From Candidatus Streptomyces philanthi (lineage in GTDB: Bacteria; Actinomycetota; Actinomycetes; Streptomycetales; Streptomycetaceae): DNA of 64,000 nucleotides. Shown in pieces: positions 27,101 to 39,906 of this stretch (positions within the stretch are counted from its first letter, which is position 1; each line of letters starts with the position of its first letter). Both the position numbers and the translations under genes were made by a program. Under the pieces are notes generated by a model, which was given only the letters and a program-made list of their open reading frames with translations, did no database searches and was not told where the DNA came from. Location: the NCBI GenBank assembly GCA_018114805.1, contig CP073042.1, positions 558,001 to 622,000 on the forward strand, in the 5' to 3' direction.

Positions 27101-28730
27101 TCAGCTTTGACCAGGTGTCCGTCACATACGACGACGCCGCCGGCCCCCCTGGCGGGCGTGGACCTGACCGTGGACGAAGGGGAGCTGTGCCTGCTCGTCG
27201 GGCCGTTCGGGGTCGGCAAGTCCACGCTGCTGGGCACCGTGTCCGGGCTCGTGCCGCACTTCAGCGGCGGCACCCTGCACGGCACGGTCACCGTGGCCGG
27301 CCGCGACACCCGCACCCACCGGCCGCGCGAACTCGCCGACGTCGTCGGCACCGTGGGCCAGGACCCGCTGGCGCACTTCGTCACCGACACGGTCGAGGAC
27401 GAGTTGGCGTACGGCATGGAGTCGCTCGGGCTGCCGCCGGACACCATGCGCCGCCGCGTCGAGGAGACGTTGGACCTGCTGGGCCTGGCGGCGCTGCGCG
27501 AGCGGCCCATCGCCACCCTCTCGGGCGGCCAGCAGCAGCGGGTGGCCATCGGCTCGGTGCTCACCGCGCACCCCCGGGTCCTCGTCCTCGACGAGCCAAC
27601 CTCGGCGCTGGACCCGGCCGCCGCCGAGGAGGTGCTGGCCGTGTTGCAACGGCTGGTGCACGACCTGGGCACCACCGTGCTGCTCGCCGAACACCGCCTG
27701 GAGCGGGTGGTGCAGTACGCGGACCAGGTCGTCGTGTTGCCCGCACCGGGCGAGGCGCCGCTGGTCGACGAGCCTGCCGCGATGATGGCCGTCTCGCCGG
27801 TGCACCCGCCGGTGGTGGCGCTCGGCCGGCTGGCGGGCTGGTCGCCGCTGCCGCTCTCGGTGCGCGACGCGCGCCGCCGGGCGGGGACGTTGCGCGACCG
27901 GCTGGCCCCGGCGCCCGCCGCGACCGACGAGTCGCCGCCGGCCGCGCCCGGCCCCGCCGCGCCGCCCGCCGGCCGGGCCGAGGGGCTGATAGTGCGCCGT
28001 GGCCGGATCGACGCCCTGCGCGGGGTCGACCTGACGGTGCGCCCCGGCGAGAGCGTCGCGCTGATGGGCCGCAACGGGGCCGGCAAGTCCACGCTGCTGT
28101 CGGCGTTCGTCGGGCTGCACGAGCCGGCGGCCGGCACGGTGCGGGTCGGCGACGCGGTACCGCACCGCACCCGCCCGGCCGAACTGCTGCGCCGGTTGGG
28201 CCTGGTCACACAGGAGCCGCGCGACCTGCTGTACGCGGACACGGTGGCCGCCGAGTGCGCGGCCGCCGACCGCGACGGCGACGCGCCGCCCGGCACCTGC
28301 CGCGCCCTGGTGACCGGGCTGCTGCCGGGCGTCGCCGACGCCACCCACCCACCCACCCACGGGACCTGTCCGAGGGGCAGCGGCTCGCGCTCGCGCTGGC
28401 CGTCATCCTCACCGCGGGCCCGCCGCTGATCCTGCTCGACGAGCCGACCCGGGGCCTGGACTACGCGGCCAAGGCCCGACTCGTGGCGGTGTTGCGTGCC
28501 CTCGCGGCCGACGGCCACGCCATCGTGCTGGCCACCCACGACGTGGAACTCGCCGCCGAACTGGCGCACCGGGTGGTGATCCTCGCCGACGGCGAGGTGG
28601 TCGCCGACGGGCAGACGGCCGAGGTCGTCGTCTCGTCACCGGCCTTCGCACCCAGGTCGCCAAGGTGCTGGCGCCGCTGCCCTACCTCACCGTCCCGGAG
28701 GTGGCGCACGCCCTGGGGACCGGCACGTGA
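27097..28730 (+). pseudogene. Fused EcfA1-EcfA2 energy-coupling ATPase (frameshifted)
   Basis: GTG 27097 (SD AAGGAG). Two complete ABC domains in one chain. Domain 1 has Walker A VGPFGVGKSTLL, Q-loop GTVGQDPLAHF, signature LSGGQQQR and Walker B VLVLDEPTSALD. Domain 2 has Walker A MGRNGAGKSTLL, signature DLSEGQRLALA, Walker B LILLDEPTRGLD and H-loop LATHD. This is the fused ATPase form used by many actinobacterial ECF transporters. Indels break the frame near 27148, near 28345 (ADATHPPTHGT / HPRDLSEGQ) and near 28650. The final frame ends PYLTVPEVAHALGTGT at 28730. All motifs survive, so the parent gene was functional. Confidence 0.82.
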
Positions 28731-29638
28731 CGGGCCACCGGCCACGGCCCGGCGACGCGCCCACGGCCGGCGCCGCCGCGAACCCGCCGCGCGCCCGGCG
28801 GCAGTCCCGGCCGATCCGCCTCGGCCCGCGCTCGGTGGCCGCGCTCGTGCTGGTCAGCGCGGTCGGCGTGGCCGCGTTCGGCTGGCCGTTGCTGGCCGAC
28901 TCGGAGTCGGGGCTCGCCCATTCGCGGGACGCGCCCTGGCTGTTCGCAGCGTTGCTGCCGCTGCTGCTGGCCGTGGTCGTGGCGACGATCGCCGACACCG
29001 GCCTGGACGCCAAGGCCATCGCGATGCTGGGGGTGCTGGCCGCCGCCGGCGCCGCGCTGCGCCCGCTCGGCGCGGGCACCGCGGGCATCGAGCCGATGTT
29101 CTTCCTCATGGTGCTCTCGGGCCGGGTGCTCGGGCCGGGCTTCGGGTTCGTGCTCGGCGCGGTGGCGATGTTCGCGTCCGCCCTGCTGACCGGGGGCGTC
29201 GGCCCGTGGATGGCGTTCCAGATGCTGGCGATGGGCTGGGGCTCGATGGGCGCCGGGCTGCTGCCGGGCCCCCACCGGCTGCGGGGCCGGGGGGAACTCG
29301 CGCTGCTCGCGGCGTACGGGGCCCTGGCGTCGGCGCTCTACGGCCTGATCATGAACCTCCAGGGCTGGCCGTACATCAGCGGCCTGGGCTCCGGCATCTC
29401 CTTCGTGCCCGGCGACCCGCTGCCGGAGAACCTGTCCCGCTTCCTCGCCTACCACCTGGCCACCTCGCTCGGCTGGGACATGCCGCGCGCCGTCCTGACG
29501 GTCGTCCTCGTACTGACCCTCGGCGGCACCATCCTGGCGGCGCTGCGCCGCGCCACCCGGCGGGCCGCGTTCGACGCGCCGATCGCCTTCCGGCCGCACG
29601 GGAGCGCGCCACGACCCGACCGCGGGCCGCCGACGTAG
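28727..29638 (+). CDS. ECF transporter S component (substrate-specific, probably cobalamin-type)
   Basis: An intact 303-residue membrane protein; GTG 28727 overlaps the ATPase stop by 4 bp. A cytoplasmic Pro/Arg-rich N-terminus precedes about six to seven helices (SVAALVLVSAVGVAAFGWPLLA, LFAALLPLLLAVVVATIA, IAMLGVLAAAGAALRPLG, GFGFVLGAVAMFASALLTGG, YGALASALYGLIM, VLTVVLVLTLGG). The central GIEPMFFLMVLSGRVLGPGFGF and GPWMAFQMLAMGWGSMGAGLLP resemble CbrT/HmpT-like S components annotated generically in Actinobacteria. Gene order and the upstream riboswitch point to cobalamin or a precursor as substrate (inference). Confidence 0.85.
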   Translation: MTGHRPRPGDAPTAGAAANPPRARRQSRPIRLGPRSVAALVLVSAVGVAAFGWPLLADSESGLAHSRDAPWLFAALLPLLLAVVVATIADTGLDAKAIAMLGVLAAAGAALRPLGAGTAGIEPMFFLMVLSGRVLGPGFGFVLGAVAMFASALLTGGVGPWMAFQMLAMGWGSMGAGLLPGPHRLRGRGELALLAAYGALASALYGLIMNLQGWPYISGLGSGISFVPGDPLPENLSRFLAYHLATSLGWDMPRAVLTVVLVLTLGGTILAALRRATRRAAFDAPIAFRPHGSAPRPDRGPPT

Positions 29639-29695
29639 CCCGTCCGGCGCCGTCGTCCACTCGGCGCCGCCCTGCCCGGGTCGGCCGCGCGCCGC

Positions 29696-30167
29696 TCAGT
29701 CGAGGACGAAGGCCAGCTCCGGCCGGTCCCAGGCGACCGACGGCGGGTTGGCGCGAAGGGTGCCCACCCGCCGCGCGCCGACGCTGCGGTAGAAGCCCTC
29801 GGCCGGCGGATGGGAGACGACGCGGACGCTGGCGATGCCCTCGGCGCGCGCCTGTGCCTTCATGTGCTCGGCCAGTCGCCGCCCGATGCCCAGGCCCTGC
29901 GCGAGGTCGCTCACGAACATCAGGTCCACCTGGGGCGGGTCGAGGATCAGCGAGTAGAACCCGAACGGCCGGTCCGTCGCGTCCACCGCCACGAACACCC
30001 GGTGGGTCGCGATGTAGTCGGGGCCGACCCGGTAGCCCGCCACCCCGGTAGCCCGCCACCATCGCCGCGTAGCGCCCCGCGTACGCCGAGGACCCCCGGA
30101 CCAGCGCCGTCAGTCGGCGCGCGTCCGCCGCCGTGGCCCGTCGGATCGTGACGTCCGTTGCGTGCAT
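29696..30167 (-). pseudogene. GNAT N-acetyltransferase disrupted by a 16-bp tandem duplication
   Basis: The N-terminus MHATDVTIRRATAADARRL starts at ATG 30167. The remainder includes VFVAVDATDRPFGFYSL, DLMFVSDLAQGLGIGRRLAEHM (acetyl-CoA loop, G-x-G-I-G-R-R variant of QxxGxG/A) and FYRSVGARRVG. The two parts are in different frames because a 16-bp unit is present twice (30029-30044 and 30045-30060). Removing one copy restores MVAGYRVGPDYIATHRV and a protein of about 151 residues. The substrate is unknown. Transcription is probably driven from the region that contains an AT-rich inverted repeat. Confidence 0.82.
30029..30060. repeat. 16-bp tandem duplication inside a GNAT gene
   Basis: CCGGTAGCCCGCCACC occurs twice head to tail. 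Sixteen is not a multiple of three, so the duplication shifts the reading frame of the GNAT gene, and deleting one copy restores it exactly. Confidence 0.95.
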
Positions 30168-30234
30168 GAACCGCTCCCGTTGCCCTGACCGCGACCATCA
30201 CGCGCGGGCCGGGCCCTACGCACGCCCGTCGCGT

Positions 30235-30271
30235 AGCGTAATAGATCAATAGAGCACTACGCTATTACGCT
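30235..30271. promoter_or_regulatory. AT-rich inverted repeat upstream of the GNAT gene (candidate operator)
   Basis: AGCGTAATAG (30235-30244) and CTATTACGCT (30262-30271) are perfect 10-bp inverted repeats separated by 17 bp that contain ATAGA and ACTACGC. The low GC stands out against the surroundings. The position, 70-100 bp upstream of the GNAT start and just beyond the 3' end of the thiolase gene, fits a promoter/operator. Confidence 0.5.
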
Positions 30272-30357
30272 CGGTGGGGGTCCTCCACCCGTACGCAGCG
30301 TGATCCCGCGCACCACGGGTCGGCGCGCGGCGCGCACCGGGGCGGGAGGCCCGGTCC

Positions 30358-33856
<3,499 letters not shown>

Positions 33857-34032
33857 TCCGGCGCGCTCTCCCCGCCCCGGCCCGGCGCGACAACGCCCGG
33901 GCCGGGGCGGGGCCCTCGGCGCTCCGTACGGCGGCGCCGGGGCCGCGCCAGCCCGGACGGCGGCCCACCGGACCCGCCTGACCACGCCTTTTTCCCGTGC
34001 TCCGGGACCCGGGCTTCGCCTACCGTGTCGCC

Positions 34033-34616
34033 ATGTCCACTCCCCTCGCTCCCGCCTCGCTCACCGCCGCCGCACCGCTCCTGGGCGGCGTGCTGATACG
34101 GGCCCGCCGCCGAGTCCGACGCCGAGGCGCTGGCCGCGGCCTACAGGCGCAGCCACGACCACCTGCGGCGCTGGGAACCGAGGCGCCCCGACAGCTTCTT
34201 CACCGCCGAGGGCCAACTGGCCCGGCTCCACGAGCAGGCCGCCGAACAGCGCGCCGGGCGCCTCGCGGCGTGGCTGCTGACCGACGGCGAGGCGGTCGTC
34301 GGTGGGCTGACGCTCTCCGGCATCGTCCACGGCCCCTTCCGCAGCGCCTCCCTCGGCTACTGGATCGCCGCCGGACAACTTCGGCCGGGGGCTGGCCACC
34401 GCCGCGGTGCACGCCGCCTGCCAGACGGCCGACGGGGAACTCGGCCTGCACCGCCTGCAAGTCGGCACCCTGGTGCACAACATGCGCTCGCAGCGGGTGC
34501 TGGCCAAGAGCGGGTTCGAGCAGTTCGGCAGGGCGGACCGCTACCTGCACATCGACGGCGCCTGGCAGGACCACCTGCTGTTACACCGCATCCTCAACGA
34601 CCGCCACCCCGCCTGA
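34033..34616 (+). pseudogene. RimJ/RimL-like GNAT acetyltransferase (two frameshifts)
   Basis: Start at ATG 34033. The region encodes a ribosomal-protein-alanine-acetyltransferase-like GNAT: LAAAYRRSHDHLRRWEP at the N-terminus, VVGGLTLSGIVHGPFRSASLGYWI (central strand), then NFGRGLATAAVHAACQTA (acetyl-CoA loop) and LGLHRLQVGTLVHNMRSQRVLAKSGF. Frames change near 34105 (one extra C) and near 34375 (one extra G). The corrected protein is about 194 residues, normal for the family. The target may be a protein N-terminus or an aminoglycoside-like amine. Confidence 0.78.
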
Positions 34617-34718
34617 CCCACCCGCGCCCGCCCGGCGGCTCCGAGATGCGCGCGGCGGTGCGGCGACGGATGCTGGCTGAACGCGACGATCCGAACGGGG
34701 GCGAGCGGGAGGGAAGGC

Positions 34719-36016
34719 ATGTTCGCAGGTCTGGGCCGTTTCGTGGTGCGTCACCCCTGGTGGGTGATCGTGACCTGGGTCATCGCCGCCGCCGTCCTCT
34801 CGTTCGCCCCCAAGCTCACCGCCACCAGCGACGAGGCCAGCTTCCTGCCGTCGGGGTACAAGTCGATCAAAGCGATGGACCTCCAGGAGGCGCAGTTCCC
34901 GCAGAAGCGGAACATCGCCGCCATCATCGTCTTCCAGCGTTCCGACGGCGCCCGGCGGACTCCGCGGACGTACGCGAGGTCTCCGCCGACCTGGTCGGGC
35001 GGGACATCCCCGAGATCCAGGACGTCAGCGCGGCGGCGGTCTCCCCCAACAAGCGGATGCAGACCGCGACCGTGGCCATGCCCGAGGTGGCCAACCCGGA
35101 CGACACCGCGCAGCAGGACGCGGTCCAGACGCTGCGGGACGAGTTGCCCGGGACGTTGAAGGGCACCGACCTCACGGCGGGCGTGACGGGTTCGGCCGCC
35201 CAGTCCCTGGACGAGCGCGAGTCCTCCGAACGGGCGGGCACGCTGGTCGCCGTCGGCACCGTCGTGCTGTTGCTGGCCATCTTCCGCAGCACGATCATCG
35301 CGCTGCTGCCCGTCGTCCTCATCGGCCTCATCTCGCCGATGGCCACCGGCCTGATCGCCAGCGCCAACGACGTCTTCGACATGAAGGCGGACCGCTCCAT
35401 CCAGGAGTTGCTGACGGTCGTGCTGTTCGGCATCGGCACCGACTACATCCTGTTCCTGCTGCTGCGCAGCCTGGTGGCGCCCTGGTACCTGATGGTCTCG
35501 GTCGCGCTCGGCTTCGGCGCCACGCTCGGCGCGACGTCCCTCATCTTCCAGCTGATCGGCACCCAGCCGGGGCTGATGTTCATGCTGCCGGTGATCATGT
35601 ACCTGTTCGTGGTCGCCCTCGGCACCGACTACAACATCCTGATGGTCTCCCGGCTGCGGGAGGAGGTCCGCGAGGGACGCGATCCGCGCGACGCGGCGGG
35701 CACCGCCGTCCGCCACTCCGGGCCGATCATCGCGGCCGCCGGCGTCATCCTGGCCGGCACCTTCGCGACGCTGATACTCGCGGGCAACGCCACCCTGTCC
35801 CAGATGGGCTTCGCGCTCTCGTTCGGCATCGCGGTGGCGTCGTTCGTGATGGCCATGATCTTCACACCGAGCCTCACGGCGCTGATCGGCCACACGGCCT
35901 GGTGGCCCGGGCACGGCGACCGGGGCCCGGGCCGGTCGGCCGACCCCGGGGAACCGGCCGCCCGCGCCCGGCGCGAACGCGCCCCGAACTCCCCGCCGCG
36001 CCCTCCCGACGCCTGA
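34719..36016 (+). pseudogene. MMPL/RND-family transporter with large internal deletion and a frameshift
   Basis: ATG 34719 (SD GGGAGGGA region). The N-terminal part has TM1 (WWVIVTWVIAAAVLSF), start of the first extracellular domain, and TM2-4 with the signature LFGIGTDYILF. The protein then joins directly to LRSLVAPWYLMVSVALGFGATLGAT, which in full-length MmpL/RND proteins belongs to TM8 of the second half, followed by ALGTDYNILMVSRLREE and the last helices. About 250-300 residues (TM5-7 and the second extracellular domain) are therefore missing; the family is about 700-750 residues, here 432. The junction lies near 35460 between related sequences (ILFLLLRS). A +1 shift near 34955 also breaks the first domain. 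Transport function is unlikely. Confidence 0.8.
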
Positions 36017-36064
36017 GCCGCGCCCCGACCGGCGCCGCCCGCCGCTAACGGGCCGCGTCCGCCG

Positions 36065-38347
36065 CTAGCGGGCCGCGTCGGCCGGGGCCGGCTGGTCGTC
36101 CGGGTCCGCGTCGGAGCCCCCGGGCTTGCCGGCACCGGGCTCCACGGAGTCGGGCTCGGCGGACCGGGCGCCGGTGGGCCCGGCGGCGTCGGCGCCGTCC
36201 CGTACGGCGGTGGGCGCCGTGGCGGCTGCCCCGCCGGTGGCCGGGGCGGTGCCGGCCCCCGGCAGCTTGGCCCGGGCGCTGGCCCACAGGGCGGCCGCCC
36301 GGCCGCGAGCCTCGGCGGCCCCGGCCTCCATGGCCCTGGCCGGCTCGGTCGGGGCGCGGCCCGCTCCGGTCAGCACGTACTGGAGGGCGAAGCCGGCCGC
36401 CACGACGGCCGCGCCGCCCACCGCGTCCAGCAGGTAGTGGTTGGCGGTGCCGACGATGACCGCGGTGGTCAGCACCGGGTACAGCAGGCCCAGCACCTTC
36501 ATCCACACCTTGGGCGCCACCAGGGCGATCACCACGCCGCACCACAGCGACCAGCCGACGTGCAGCGAGGGCATCGCAGCGTACTGGTTGGAGAGCTTGG
36601 TCAGCGTGCCGAAGTCCGGGTCGTTGAGGTCCTGCGGGCCGTGCGCGGTGTCGATGTAGCACATGTCCATCAGCCGCGGCGGCGCCAGCGGGTACAGCCA
36701 GAAGCCGAACAGCGCGAGTAGCGTGGCGAAGGCCAGCGGGGTGCGCGCCCACCGGTAGGTGGCGGGGCGGCACACGTACAGCCAGGCCAGCAGCGACAGC
36801 GGGACCAGGAAGTGGAAGGTCGAGTAGTAGTAGTTCATGCTCGCTTCGAGCCACGGGGTGTCGGCCACGAAGTGGTTGAACCAGTACTCCACGTCGATGT
36901 GCAGCCAGCTCTCGATGCTGAGGATCTGCCGGCCGTGCCCCTCCGCCAGACTCCGCTCGTCCGGGGCGTGGGCGCGGATGAAGGAGTAGCCCCAGTAGCC
37001 GACGCGGATGAGCATCAGCTCCAGGACCAGGTTCGGCCGGGAAAGCGGGCGCCGCCAGGACTTCAGCATCGGCACCCACGAGTACGGCGTGCGCGCGGGC
37101 TCCGCCGTCCGGCTCGGCTGCGGCCTGTCCCACTCGGGAGCGCCGCGCGTCAGGAAGGGCACCAGGCAGGCGGCAGCCAGCGCGGCGAAGAGCTGGGCGT
37201 TGTCGCCGACGAAGCCGAGGCCCTCCAGGCCGCCAGGCATCAGGGCGTGCCGGTTGAGCGTCATGACCAGCACCACGAGCACCGGCCACACCAGCCGGTC
37301 CGCCTGCCGCCTGCCGACCCGGCCGACGGCGGCCAGCAGTATCCACAGGAGCTGGTGCTGCCAGGAGGTGGGCGAGACGGCCAGCGCCACGCAGCCGGTG
37401 ATCGCGGCGGCGAGCATCGACTGCCCGTCCCTGGCGTAGTGCGCGGCGCGGCGCAGGCCCCACCAGATCACCGCGGCGGCGAGGACGGCCAGCAGGGTCA
37501 GCTCCAGCGGGCCGCGCAGCCCGGCGCGGAGCAGCAGGCCGTGCAGCGACTGGTTGGAGAGGCTGTCGGGGCTCTCGCCGAGGCCGGCGCCGCCGATGTG
37601 GTGCACCCAGTACGTCCACGAGTCGTGCGGCATCGCGGCCCAGGCCAGCGCGGAGCAGGCGGCGAAGGTGGCGCCGGTCAGGGCGGCGACCCGGCGGCGG
37701 CCGGTGAGCCACAGCAGTCCAGCGAAGAGCAGCAGGGCGGGCTGGAGCGCCGCGGCGACGCCGATGAGCAGAGCCGACTGGCGGGCGGAGGTCTTCGGCA
37801 GCAGGGACAGCAGCACCAGCAGGACGGGGATGATGCTGGTCTGGCCGAGCGTGAAGGCGTTGCGCACCGGGAGTGAGAGGACGATCAGGCTGATGGCGAC
37901 GGGGGCGGCGAGCAGCGCGGTGCGCCGGGAGACCGGGCTCGGCAGCAGGCGGGCGGCGACCAGGCCGAGGACGGCGACGAGGGCGAGGGTGCCGAAGGTC
38001 CAGGCGACCCCGAGGCTCTGCTCGGCGGCCCGGGTCAGTGGCTTGAGAACGAGTCCGGCGAAGGGGGTGCCGGTGAAGGCGTCAGTGTCGTACAGCGAGC
38101 CCCGGACGTGCAGGACGCCCCGCTCGCCGATCCAGGTCTCCAGATCGGTCAGGCGCTGGTCCGGGGGCAGTCGCAGCACCGCCGCCGCCTGGCGGGCGGC
38201 CAGCAGGCCGGCCACCGCCCACAGCGCGGCGAGCGCCATGCCGATCCGCGAGCGGGCGGCCGGCTCCGGCCGGGTGCTCGTGGATCTGCCCAGTCCGCTC
38301 CGCTCGACGTCCGTCACGCCCTGCTGCTCCCCCACTCGCCGTGTCAC
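36065..38347 (-). CDS. Bifunctional GT87 glycosyltransferase / PAP2 phosphatase membrane protein
   Basis: An intact 760-residue fusion. Residues about 35-420 are a multi-TM GT-C (GT87, PimE/AftC-like) glycosyltransferase core that would use a polyprenyl-phospho-sugar. Residues about 430-680 are a PAP2 phosphatase with the family motifs in MPSLHVGWS and NHYLLDAVGG. The C-terminal roughly 80 residues are a Pro/Ala/Asp-rich cytoplasmic tail. Two starts are possible: GTG 38347, or GTG 38317, which has GGGGGAG about 10 bp upstream and is preferred. A polyprenyl-phosphate sugar transferase joined to a lipid-phosphate phosphatase suggests recycling of the lipid carrier after sugar transfer to the cell envelope (inference). 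Confidence 0.9.
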   Translation of the reverse strand: MTRRVGEQQGVTDVERSGLGRSTSTRPEPAARSRIGMALAALWAVAGLLAARQAAAVLRLPPDQRLTDLETWIGERGVLHVRGSLYDTDAFTGTPFAGLVLKPLTRAAEQSLGVAWTFGTLALVAVLGLVAARLLPSPVSRRTALLAAPVAISLIVLSLPVRNAFTLGQTSIIPVLLVLLSLLPKTSARQSALLIGVAAALQPALLLFAGLLWLTGRRRVAALTGATFAACSALAWAAMPHDSWTYWVHHIGGAGLGESPDSLSNQSLHGLLLRAGLRGPLELTLLAVLAAAVIWWGLRRAAHYARDGQSMLAAAITGCVALAVSPTSWQHQLLWILLAAVGRVGRRQADRLVWPVLVVLVMTLNRHALMPGGLEGLGFVGDNAQLFAALAAACLVPFLTRGAPEWDRPQPSRTAEPARTPYSWVPMLKSWRRPLSRPNLVLELMLIRVGYWGYSFIRAHAPDERSLAEGHGRQILSIESWLHIDVEYWFNHFVADTPWLEASMNYYYSTFHFLVPLSLLAWLYVCRPATYRWARTPLAFATLLALFGFWLYPLAPPRLMDMCYIDTAHGPQDLNDPDFGTLTKLSNQYAAMPSLHVGWSLWCGVVIALVAPKVWMKVLGLLYPVLTTAVIVGTANHYLLDAVGGAAVVAAGFALQYVLTGAGRAPTEPARAMEAGAAEARGRAAALWASARAKLPGAGTAPATGGAAATAPTAVRDGADAAGPTGARSAEPDSVEPGAGKPGGSDADPDDQPAPADAAR

Positions 38348-38945
38348 TCGTATCCAATGTTCGAGACCTTACTGAGCCCGCGGAACAGACGCGGAAAACC
38401 CCCGCGTCACCTGACCGCCGCCGCGGGTTGCCTGAAAGTTGCCTGCCGTCCGGCGGGGTAACCATGTGCGCGAATACGTCGCCAAGAGTAATTTGACCAC
38501 TTTCCCGCGTGCCGTCCGATCACTGGTTGGCCCGGGGCACCCGCCGTCCGCCGGCCGACCCTCGGCGCGAGCGCGCGGCACCCCGCGCGCCGGCGCGGAC
38601 GCCCGCACGGGGCGTCCGGACCGCTGGGCTCCGGGCGCGACCGCCGTGCGACGGGGCACCGCGCGGCTACGCCGTTCGAGGGAGCGCCGACGGCGCGTGG
38701 CCCGCCGGGGGTGGGCGTGCGCCCAACCCGGCGAGCGCCGGCCGCCGCTTCCGTGGCGGGCCGGCGGGTCCGCTCGCGTCGCCGCCCCGCTCGCTGCCTC
38801 CATCACGTCATTGTGCCGCGATCTCGGAGGAGCCCGCTCCGCGAGCCGGCCGCACCCGCCGCGGGGGCGGGGCCGGGGCGGCGCCCGGCCGCCGCCGCGC
38901 ACCAGGGTCCAAGACACCGCGCCGGGCCCACGGCACCGTGCTGAC
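38348..38945. other. 598-bp divergent intergenic region
   Basis: Between the GT87-PAP2 start and the DUF2000 gene. The first 170 bp have a lower-GC stretch (GAGTAATTTGACCACTTTCC near 38490) suited to promoters; the rest is very GC-rich with short inverted repeats. No gene with recognisable content. Confidence 0.45.
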
Positions 38946-39356
38946 ATGCGCTTTGACACCAAGATCGCGGTGATCGTCCGGAACGACCTCGCCGCCTGGC
39001 AGAAACTGAACGTGACCGCGTTCGTCTCCAGTGGCATCGCTCACGCCGCGGCTGACGTCGTGGGCGAGCCCTACGAGGACGGCTCGGGCAACGGGTGCGT
39101 GCCGATGTTCCGCGAGCCCGTCCTCATCTACGCGGCCGACGCCGCCACTCTGCTCAGCACGCACCAGCGCGCCCTGAGCCGGGGGGTGAGCACGGCGCTG
39201 TACCCGGTGGAGCTGTTCGCCACAGACAACGACGACGACAACCGGGCCGCCGTGCTGGCCGTGCCTGCCCCGGACCTCGACCTGGCGGGGTTGGCGGTGC
39301 GCGGCCCGCGCGCGACCGTGGACAAGGTCGTCCGGGGCCTGCGCAGGCACGACTGA
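38946..39356 (+). CDS. DUF2000 family protein
   Basis: An intact 136-residue protein from ATG 38946. It matches the DUF2000 pattern: an N-terminal FDTKIAVIVRNDLAAWQKLNVTAFVSSGIA and a C-terminal LDLAGLAVRGPRATVDKVVRGL. The family is structurally related to peptidyl-tRNA-hydrolase-like or two-component-like small proteins, and no function is established. It appears monocistronic; the next gene starts 164 bp later. Confidence 0.88.
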   Translation: MRFDTKIAVIVRNDLAAWQKLNVTAFVSSGIAHAAADVVGEPYEDGSGNGCVPMFREPVLIYAADAATLLSTHQRALSRGVSTALYPVELFATDNDDDNRAAVLAVPAPDLDLAGLAVRGPRATVDKVVRGLRRHD

Positions 39357-39520
39357 CCGGCACCCCGAGGGGTTGCGTCCGCGCACGTACGGGGCGTGCG
39401 GGATGCCACGGGCGCAGATGAGGCCGGGGGCGCACCCCGGACCGGGAGGGTTTCCCGGACACGCCGGGGCGCGTTGGCGACCATGGACGGGCAGGCAACT
39501 CCCTCCGTGGAAGGACACCC

Positions 39521-39778
39521 GTGGACCTCACCACCGCACTCGCCCTGTCGAAGGCCGAGCGGCAGCCCGCCATCGAACGCATCGAGCGCGGCCGAGCGCT
39601 CATCCAGAACGCCCGCCCCGGACCGTACGCGGACGGGTTGCTGGCGGCGCACGAGTACGACCTCGCGGTGGTCACCGCGCTGCGGCTGACCGACGCCCCG
39701 GCGGTCTCCGGCCGGGAAGCCGCGGCGGCGATCTGGCCGCAGACCCCGCCGCGTTCGGCGTACCTGACGGCGACCTGA
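39521..39778 (+). CDS. Small conserved hypothetical protein
   Basis: An 85-residue hydrophilic protein from GTG 39521, well placed behind GGAAGGA (8 bp). The sequence is mostly alpha-helical (LALSKAERQPAIERIERGRALIQN, PGPYADGLLAAHEYDLAVVTALRL). No domain is recognised. It does not overlap other plausible coding sequence and has normal codon use. Confidence 0.7.
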   Translation: MDLTTALALSKAERQPAIERIERGRALIQNARPGPYADGLLAAHEYDLAVVTALRLTDAPAVSGREAAAAIWPQTPPRSAYLTAT

Positions 39779-39906
39779 CCGAAAAACGGCCAGATACCGG
39801 GCATCACCGCAGGTCAGGCGGGAACGCGGCAGAAACGGAACCGTTCGGTGCATACTGGGCCCGCACCAGCGGCGCTCCGGCCGCTCGTGGCCATTCGGGG
39901 GGGCCC

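Noticed and set aside
26563..28569. 668-codon open frame on the - strand across the EcfT/EcfA region
   Set aside because: Ser/Arg/Gly-rich antisense frame; the + strand carries complete ABC motifs in the same place.
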